A stretch of DNA of 64,000 nucleotides from Albugo candida (lineage: Eukaryota > Oomycota > Peronosporomycetes > Albuginales > Albuginaceae). Under the pieces are notes generated by a model. It worked only from the letters and a program-made list of their open reading frames with translations, was not told where the DNA came from and ran no database searches. Positions 56,325 through 64,000 of this stretch are shown in pieces. The stretch covers positions 372,001 through 436,000 of the forward strand of contig CAJNAR010000157.1 of the NCBI GenBank assembly GCA_905220665.1. Direction: 5' to 3'. The first letter of the stretch is position 1; each line of letters begins with the position of its first letter. The translations under genes and the position numbers were made by a program.

Positions 56325-56810
56325 ATAGGTAAGCCATTGTAATAATTGATACCTTTTATCAACTTGTACACACTTCTTAATACACTTCCCATGGCATGCC
56401 ATGTGATTCGCTGATGTTTGTGATATCGAACGGTACCGATACCTGGCTAGGTTTTGATGTAGCTTTTACTCAGCGTACTACGGAAATTAATACAGGAGGT
56501 AAACCTAGTGCATGGTCATGATCGCTTGTATAATTTACGGCCTTCAATAGCTGATCGTATAGCCTGTCGTGTATGCCTTTCTCATAGAGTTGCGACGCCA
56601 CAACCTTGATCGCTCGTGTTTGTACGGCTGCGCAAATCTTATTGGTGACAATTGTGCTTAGCGCCTCGGTTACCGATGCAGCCCGTATTGGATTCTATAC
56701 CTAGCTGTGCTCTATATCAAATCTTGTAACCTGTTGTGAGGCCCCATACTACCCGCTTCGAGTAGTAGTGGCTTGTCATTTGTATAGTTGCCTTTCTTGA
56801 CATACTACTC
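56325..56810. other. Intergenic, nothing recognised
   Basis: There are no coding blocks or repeats identified between the MULE and the PLC-like gene. It probably contains that gene's promoter. Confidence 0.4.
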
Positions 56811-58398
56811 ATGCAGCGATCGTACGTCTTCCATTTTCAGCTATTGCTGCAAACACCATTCTTTGGCTCGCTATATGCGTCTAATTTGAACCATATCAAC
56901 GAGCAAAAAGCCCAGGTCGAAAACTACGTTTCGATTCCTTCAAATGTAAAATGTGACCCATTCAAACTCATGTACCAAATGGCCATACAGTGACAGTTTG
57001 CATAGGTGGCTCTGTAGGAATGGAGAGGTGGATAGTGGTTGCCCTCTCCCTTCAGCGTCTACTCTCTTACACGCGAGATATCTGTACTACACAGATCATC
57101 GGGAGCAAAAGCAGCGGAAATTCTATGTTTTATGTAAGTCTTTCAGTCTCAACAGCGTTTGGTTTTGCGCCAACCAGACGATCTATAGGGTTACGGCGCT
57201 ACCGATCATTTGTACCCGGACAAGTCAAGTACGAATTATTATCGAACAAGCAGCCAAGTAATGTATTTTCGCTTGCCTATTGGCAACCGCACACTCTGAC
57301 GCCAAATTAGCTCTTTTCTATTAGAGATCAGCTGCAGCTTGGCGTCCGCTTCCTTGAGCTGAATGTGCATTTTGTGCAAAACGATATCAAAGTCGCTAAT
57401 TGTAATGTCAACGGGGAGAGTGGATGTAAAGAAGAGTACAACGGCGTACCAGTTGAGAATTTCCAACCGGTTGGCAGTCTGTTAAGTAAGATTGCTGAGT
57501 GGTTGACGAGAAGTAAAGATCAGTTTGTATACGTCTATTTCAATGGCGACGAGGATCTGAGAATAACAATCAAGTAGGCACATTGATTGGTTATATCAGA
57601 AATAGTTTTACCGACAGCATGATTTATCGTCCGCTTGATATGCCGGTACGTTGTTCATCCGATTTATCGGTGATAAGCCATCCCCACCTTTCTTCCCAAG
57701 CAGAAAGATCAAAAATGGCCTATTACGTTCGACCTACTGACAATTGAAATGCGTATTATGTTCTTAACCGAAGTCGACTACACGGGATATGATTACGGAT
57801 ACTTCTTCCTCAAGAAAAGTGTTTGCAATTGGACTGAGAATACGCCACCATTGACCGACTACCCAAGTTGCCAATTTCGAAAGTCTGGTATCGTTTCAAA
57901 GAAGCTATATGGTAAAATTGACCAAGTAGTAAGTAGCGAACTTCATTTCGGTACAATGGACTCTGATGGCAACATCGGACGGAATAGTTACCCTTTGAAC
58001 GCGACATACGTTCCGAACATGTTCCGGTGCGGTGTCAACGTTGTTTCCCCAGATAACATCACACCAATGCGAATGCGTTAATGGTTTGGTCAATGGCGCC
58101 AGGAACAGTTTGGAATGAAGGGAATTGTCTTGGATTAATTAAGACAATCGCACCTTGGCAACCTATTGACTGTGTGCACGTCCCTGATAACACAGCCGCC
58201 GCTTGTCAAGACAGACTAGATCCTTTCAATTGGATAATTCCTGGTCCGGTAGCTTCCCTGGGCGAGGCTTCCGAATTATGTGAGTCACTTAAAAGACATG
58301 AACTGGGTGACCGGGATTATGCGATATTCTCGATACCATCAACTGCATACGAAAACGCGCATTTGATAGAAGCAGCGGCATTAACATCATATGAATAA
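56811..58398 (+). pseudogene. Secreted PLC-like phosphodiesterase, frameshifted
   Basis: This resembles oomycete secreted proteins with a PLC-like TIM-barrel phos­phodiesterase fold. The 5' block (MQRSYVFHFQLLLQTPFF) is hydrophobic and signal-like. A spliced block reads DQLQLGVRFLELNVHFVQND, the conserved GVR.LE.D-type strand, but with asparagine (ELNVHF) where aspartate is usual. Later blocks are SLLSKIAEWLTRSKDQFVYV, RIMFLTEVDYTGYDYGYFF, CNWTENTPPLTDYPSC and NITPMRM, then [11 protein letters not shown] and [16 protein letters not shown]. The frame breaks at 58079-58081, where TAATG replaces an expected sense codon: a one-base deletion splits conserved sequence. The 5' third (56953-57300) is poorly conserved and its splicing uncertain. 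It is either a recent pseudogene or a gene with one sequence error. Confidence 0.62.
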
Positions 58399-58490
58399 GT
58401 GCTGTTAGAAACAAACATAATTGATGGATATCTAGCAGAAAACCCCCATCGCAGACAATATTCCCATTGAAATTGTGGAGCAATAGTCTA

Positions 58491-58670
58491 GGGTGTGTTT
58501 GGATGTAATTAGCTAAAAATGGAAGATTATTTATTTAGGGTATTGATATCCCGACAACTTTTTTTTGAATTAAACCATGCCAAGTAAAATTATTACTGTC
58601 ACAACATTTTCTTTCTTGCAAAATACATAATTGATTCAACATTCCTAACTAACTACATCCATACACACCC
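58491..58670. mobile_element. 180-bp MITE with TA target duplication
   Basis: GGGTGTGTTTGGATGTAATT at the left is mirrored at the right by a segment whose reverse complement begins GGGTGTGTATGGATGTAGTT. About 28 of 33 positions match. The element is AT-rich inside with no coding frame, and is flanked by TA on both sides (58489-58490 and 58671-58672). Including the flanks, both ends read TCTAGGG. Size, structure and TA flank fit a miniature inverted-repeat element of the Tc1/mariner (Stowaway-like) kind. A PIF/Harbinger or hAT origin is the alternative. Confidence 0.8.
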
Positions 58671-58707
58671 TAGATTGGTGCTCCAACAACTTCAATCGAG
58701 AATTATT

Positions 58708-58757
58708 TGTGATTGGCTAATACACAAAACGTTCCAGCTGTGATAGGCTAATACACA
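58708..58757 (+). repeat. 19-bp direct repeats, 31 bp apart
   Basis: TGTGATTGGCTAATACACA (58708-58726) and TGTGATAGGCTAATACACA (58739-58757) differ at one base. They lie between the MITE and the first LINE frame and may be part of the LINE 5' UTR/promoter. The first contains an inverted CCAAT box. Confidence 0.75.
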
Positions 58758-58884
58758 TGACAATTTCCTTTGACACATAGCATTTGAGCATCAGACACAC
58801 AACTTCTCAATTTGCCGGCTGCTACGTAACCCGCCAATTTAGTACAAAACAACTCGAAAAACTACTTTTTTCAACTCTTTCCTC

Positions 58885-60945
58885 TTGAAAACAATGGTTC
58901 AAGTCGACATATCGACACAACCAAGGGTGCTAGCGTTCACTTGTGCTGACGTGGCAACACTCATGAGTCACCCTGTTTTGGGTGATTGCATGATTGTTGA
59001 TGAGTCATCACCCCTGTGTGATGACGTGGAAAGTACCCCCACCCGCAGTGTGACGGTTCAAGTTAATACCGGTACTACGGGTGTCGGATGTGGTACCGGT
59101 GGTACATGAGGTACTGTCGTTGCCTCGTCACAGAGTGACGCAAAGGCAACTGCGACCGTGGACGACACTAAAAGTCCCACTTTGGCTGACCTGATCAGGT
59201 CACAGGAGTCCTTGCGTGAGGACCAGGCTAGAGCTCGGGCGAAATTTCGCGTGGAGCTCCCAAAGCCGAAAGCCTCGGATTTCGATGCTATACTGCAGCT
59301 ATATGCTGATCGGGAGCATCCGGACTGGTCATTTTTGCCTGCGGAATTGGAAGCAGCAAGACCTTTCCAAATACGGAAAGCAACCTTTCCGATGGTCTTG
59401 GAGACGGGCCAGTCCTTGACCCGTACTCCAAATAAGAAAATTTTGACCTCCTTAATGCGAGACCACGGCAATCCGGTCTTTGAAAGCCTACTGGAGAGCC
59501 GATCAATCGCTTAGGTATCCAGAATGCCTGGGGGAAACATCAGGGTGATGGTCACCACGGCGGATGCCTGCCAACAGTTGGAGTGTCAGCCGGTGACTAA
59601 CCTTGGGGAAAAGTATTTTTTTTGTGAGTTTGATACTCTTGAAACAAAGTACTACCTCGATGCTTTCGGTGTCGGCGTGGAGGAAGAATCGAATAACATT
59701 CTCCGCTCTCTTCACCAACTCGGATGTCAAGTGGTGTATGACACCTTTCGAGAGACGATTCCCACTAAGGAAGTGGTGATGTCGACTTGGTGAGTTTACT
59801 TTGGTTGTTTGACGTGCCCCCAACATCTGGTTAGAGCTGGCAAAGTGATTGAACAAATCGCTTACGACAAACAACTTTACCCAGTACGGGGAACATACTC
59901 CTATTCCAACGGAACGACCACGTTTCGGTCAACGTGGTCCCTATTGCTTCGATTTGGGTGCTACATCAGCCACAGGAGCAAGGCAACAGCAAAGCAAAAC
60001 CAATAATCCAAAACAAAGCCAAACTCAATCTGCAACTCAGATGCACAGCAATCAAAAACATAAAAAGCAACCACAACAAACCAAAGAGCCAAAGGTACTC
60101 GTGGTGGTACCACCAACGGTACTGAAGCCAATTCCCACTCAAGTATTGGGGACGAAGAAACCTGAACGGAAGCTATCCGATCAAATCTCGTTGGAGCTCA
60201 ATACTCCCCCCACTATCACACCACCAGGGGCACCAGCCTTGTTGCAAGCACTCCTCCCATCCTCCAACTGACCAGTCAATCGTACTCACAACCGGGGGCG
60301 GAGCGGGATGGGAATGTATCCAAGAAGTTGGCATGGACGAGTGGAAAACGTAATCGGGTGGAGCCGTTCGAACAAATGGTCTCCAAAGCACCACCTCTTG
60401 CGCTTCCGAAGTTAGCGACGAGTAATTATTTTTCTGTGCTCGCAACTATGGAAGTGGAGATCGAAGAAGTAAAAGCGGTTGCCAATCCGGAGAATAGAAA
60501 TCGCGTTCAAATCATCCCCGTGAAAGCACGGATGCCACAAGAGGTGGCCACCTCGAAAGAAGCGGCACACTTTTATCAGAAACGGCATACAACGATCGAG
60601 AAATCGGAGCGACCAACCCGAGTTGGTGAAATAGGGGAGCTAATGGAAATCCATTCCAAAAATGCCCTTCACTCGCTCCGACCGGACAAGCTGGTTCAAG
60701 CGGATGCTTGCATCCCTCATGTGCGGAAGCTAATCCAGTTCTGCACAAATCCGGACAAAATCATCCGAGCGGCACTTGATCCTTCGATCACGATGAATGG
60801 TATGCTACTCGCGTGTATGGAGTCGGATGATAAAGCTTTGGATGAAGTGACGCATCTACTCATGATCAATCGCGTTTTCGCAACACACAAACTCGGCGAA
60901 GATGTTACGTTTACGACGCGATGGAGTCGCCACGTTGGTGGATAA
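58885..60945 (+). pseudogene. LINE ORF1 (gag-like), broken
   Basis: The first frame starts MVQVDISTQPRVLAFTCADV. In the same frame it continues through in-frame stops at 59107-59109 (TGA) and 59512-59514 (TAG) to about 59793. The reading then shifts for a Gln/Asn/Lys-rich segment (about 59849-60271) and shifts again for the C-terminal part (60328-60945, with HSLRPDKLVQADACIPHVRK). The layout of a charged, low-complexity middle and a conserved helical end fits LINE ORF1 proteins, which bind RNA. No CCHC knuckle is visible. It was assigned mainly from its position just upstream of ORF2. Confidence 0.65.
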
Positions 60946-61245
60946 GTTCCCTCGAAGCGATCTGTTTTGTTTGAGAAAGTCATGTCGTGGTGGACGTAGG
61001 ACCAGTGATTTGGATTTCGGGTCATCATTGTCGTTTACTTCCAACCAATGCGATCAAATCCCTCTTCCGATCCGATGTGGGCATAAAGTGTTGGTCTCAA
61101 TGGTTTGATGGTAAATGGCTCGGACTTCTCCATGGTGACATCACCGAGCTTTCCGTCAATCTCAGCTTTTTCCCGGAGGAACATGCAACAATTCACCTCT
61201 CATAACAAGATGGTGAAACGAGGTTGATTTCTGGTCCACTTCAGC

Positions 61246-63982
61246 TTGCATGCTAAGGGCACCTCGATTATTACAACGTGGAACAATGTTTCAGCACTCA
61301 CGGTAAATGTTAATGGTATTAATAGAAATGGTCATCTTTTTATCGACCACATCCTATCACAACACTCCATTTGTTGTGTTCAAGAAACCAGGTTTCACTA
61401 TCACAACCAACTGGACTCCTTTCAGTTTTTATCATCCTCAAAAATACAGCCCAAAATGTTTGTCAATGACCACAACAGTGCTTTTCTCCATCCGACTCAA
61501 AACCGCAGTGGCGGCGTCACGACAATCCTTCGTTCGGACTTTCCGGCTTTACAACAGCTGAAGAAATCACCGAACGAAGCATTAGAAATCGCTATTTGGT
61601 TTTGCGTCTTCTCATTCACGATGCACCGGTGTATATTCAAAATGTATATGCACCGGTCAAGGCCGAGGAACGAGTGTTTTTTATGAGTTATTGCTCTCCA
61701 ACACTTTCAAATCGACCGCAACACATCGTATTTGGTGATTTCAACACACCACTCGATCCAGCTATCGATGCTTCGAGTGGAACAATTCGACACGAACCAA
61801 GTCGATTAACGTGTTTGGAATGGCTTTCACAGTTGGGTGTGGTAGACGCTTGGCGAATCCAACATCCGACTGAAAAAGTATTTACAGAACCATTATCGCG
61901 CAAGAATCGACTAGATCATATTTGCATGTCGGAAGAGCTATTCAACATGGTATACAAAACCTCTGAGTATTTTCGTCCACGACATGCCGGAGATCAACTG
62001 ACACAAAGAGTAACTTTTGCAATTCCAACTCAATCTCCGGCTCGAGGATATTGGAAATGTTCATTACGACTATTTGAATATCCTCAACTTGTCGAAGCAA
62101 TCAAATTGGAAGCGAATTTGGTGCTCGAGCAGTTGCAGACAACTTCGAATCCCGGCAAAATGTGGGAAAGTTGGAAGACGAAAATCAAGAAACAGCTTCA
62201 AGGAATTGAAAAAAAGGTTGCAAAAGATAGCCGACGTGATGTTGAGTCTAGCCAGCGTGTTTTGGAGTCGCAGCAGCTCGATATCGCATCCAAGACACCA
62301 ATGAGTCACGGTATTTTTACGAATCGAGTCTCCAACAATTTAGAATCTCAGTCGAAAACAATGCGAAATACAACCAAGATGAAAGCTTCGACCATTACGT
62401 GAAGCATATGGGGAACTCTTCCAAGCATTTTTTTGGCTCTCCGGATAGTTCTTGTCGTCGCGTACCGATCGAAAATGTGTCACCACAAAATGTGGTACCG
62501 CGACATCGAACCCGAGGGAGATTATTGACGAATTCAGAGATCATTGAGGTGGTGTCATGGGCTCTCTTTATAGCTCCGAGACCGAGCCAGATGATCAATG
62601 TAAAAGAAGGCAAAAAAAGTTACTCGATTCGATGCAATTTCCCTTGCCTCAGCAGAGCAAGACCGTCTATCAACTCGGTTAAGTACGACCGAGATGGCGG
62701 AAGCGATCAAGCACATGCGGAGTAGTTCTTCTCCAGGTATAGATGGACTAACTGCTGCATTTTATCAGCTTGGTCCGGAAACGTTCGGCAAGTGTCTGAA
62801 GATCGTGTGCGAATATCAGCTGGAAAGAGGAATTTTACTTCGATCACAACGTCACTCAGCAATCACACTGTTATACAAGAAAGGATCACGAGGTGATCCT
62901 GGCAACTATCGACCGATCGCACTGCTTTGCGTCGATGTGAAAGTACTTTCAAAAGTGTTGGCGTATCGATTGCAACGTTTTTGGCAAAATTGATCCATCA
63001 AGATCAAAAAGCATTCGTGCGAGGACGGTCAATGCATCACCATATTCACCATCTCACCGACATCCAAGACTTGGTCACTCAGCGTGGGGAGGAAGCATAT
63101 GCGACTTTTCTCGACTTTGAGAAAGCTTATGATCGAGTCAATTGGACGTACATGCTTCGCGTTTTGGAATAAATGGGCGTTGGAAAAAGTTTCATCGACT
63201 GGATTCGTCTTTTGTACAATAACACAAAGGCACAGCTGATGATCAATGGAAATATCACACCATCCATTACACCACAACGTGAATTGAAACAAGGTGATCC
63301 TCTCTCAGCAATACTTTTTCTGATGACGATCGAACCTTTGGGAAATTTACTTCGACAACATGAAGAACATGGCATTTGGATTAATGGCACGACTGTCGCA
63401 ACTGGATTATTTTTTGCGGACGATTCGACATTGCTTTCAGAGACACCAAATGGTGTTTTGACGCAACTCGAACTAGTCCAAGTCTATTGTGATGCATCGG
63501 TTGTTAAACTCAACTTGAGTAAATCATCTTTGCTCTCTTTGAATCGGACCAAGTCGTGTCCACGTATTCCCAATTTGACCATAATGGGTCCGGAGGATTC
63601 GGTCAAGTATTTGGGTATTCCGTTCGGCCAGACACCGACTCATTCGATGGCTATTTCAACTCTCGACAAGCGTTTTTACGATGGGTTTGGTGTATGGTTT
63701 CGACGAGCAAGAACTGTTCGTGGTCGACTACTGGTTGCGCAGACGATGATTTTATCACGGCTGTGGCATTATACAATGCACGTAGACATACCAGCAGTGA
63801 CTATTCGACAGTGGCAATCGATGTTAAATCGATTAGTGCTTGGTCGGAAACACAAAAAAGATTCAAAACATGTTCACCTACTCAGCAAAGAGTTTTTATA
63901 TCTTCGCCGACAAGATAGTGGACTACAAGTTCTTTTTTTGGTGGGACGATTAAAGCTACAACGTATTCAATTCCTTCAGTAG
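61246..63982 (+). pseudogene. LINE ORF2: endonuclease and reverse transcriptase, broken
   Basis: The endonuclease motifs are LTVNVNGINRNGH, CCVQETRFHYH, VFGDFNTPLDPAI and RKNRLDHICMSEE. Reverse transcriptase blocks follow: SSSSPGIDGLTAAFYQLGPE, NYRPIALLCVDVKVLSKVLA, ATFLDFEKAYDRVNWTYML, KQGDPLSAILFLMTIEPL, the catalytic FFADDST (with F in place of the usual Y) and VKLNLSKS, then SVKYLGIPFG. Reading frames change near 61590, 62390-62690 and 62950, and a TAA interrupts at 63170-63172. Catalytic residues are otherwise conserved. The C-terminal part ends at a stop at 63982. The domain order is that of L1/Tx1-group elements. Confidence 0.9.
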
Positions 63983-64000
63983 TTCGCATCCGATGCGTCA

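Larger units (their letters stand above)
58885..64000 (+). mobile_element. L1-type LINE retrotransposon, degenerate, cut by window edge
   Basis: This is a two-ORF non-LTR element on the plus strand. ORF1-like frames run from 58885 to 60945. ORF2 carries an apurinic-type endonuclease followed by reverse transcriptase from about 61246 to 63982. At least four frameshifts and several in-frame stops break both ORFs, so this copy is dead. The 5' boundary is not defined by a repeat. The ATG at 58885 is the first coding evidence, and the 5' UTR probably begins after the MITE. The 3' end, poly-A tail and target duplication lie beyond position 64000. Confidence 0.9.

Overview
The window looks like nuclear DNA from an oomycete (water mould), AT-rich and gene-dense with very short introns. 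The pointers are family-level: a protein built of WRKY19-like GGG-C-HGGG zinc repeats, a tandem stramenopile-type SANT-like domain, a PX-like protein, a secreted PLC-like phosphodiesterase and a TKL receptor-like kinase. Hand-spliced introns are mostly about 35-75 nt with GT..AG ends, and one has a TACTAAC branch site. An Albugo-like white-rust genome would fit, but genus is inference only.

Layout. 1-6.3 kb: two unrecognised minus-strand genes, a receptor-like kinase and a spliced coiled-coil gene. 6.4-12.1 kb: two cytosolic HSP70 genes flanking a PX-like gene, with a heat-shock element upstream of the first HSP70. 12.3-19.7 kb: a nine-exon syntaxin-6-type Qc-SNARE, which has no single long ORF, a small possible secreted protein, and a three-exon KDM5-type histone demethylase (JmjN-ARID-PHD-JmjC-C5HC2-PHD-PHD). 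19.7-25.3 kb is gene-poor. 25.8-28.6 kb: six-exon proteasome subunit Rpn9 and two unrecognised spliced genes, all minus. 29.5-36.8 kb: WRKY19-like zinc-repeat protein, Pin1 prolyl isomerase, tandem SANT-like protein and mitochondrial ribosome recycling factor. 36.9-44.1 kb: coiled-coil protein, a KICS2 (KICSTOR subunit) homologue, a small unknown and an LRR protein. 44.4-47.5 kb: a 1061-residue Cys/His-rich protein ending in a VWFA domain. 47.5-53.8 kb is gene-poor. 53.9-64 kb is repeat territory: a Mutator-like element with a 9-bp target duplication and an inactivated transposase, a frameshifted PLC-like gene, a 180-bp MITE and a degenerate L1-type LINE that runs off the right edge.

Most recognised genes are housekeeping (protein folding, proteasome, vesicle fusion, chromatin, mitochondrial translation, nutrient signalling). 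They form a gene-dense block of roughly 47 kb that gives way to transposon-rich DNA on the right. All splice models were built by eye from frame, phase and family resemblance. Where exact exons are uncertain, the entry says so.
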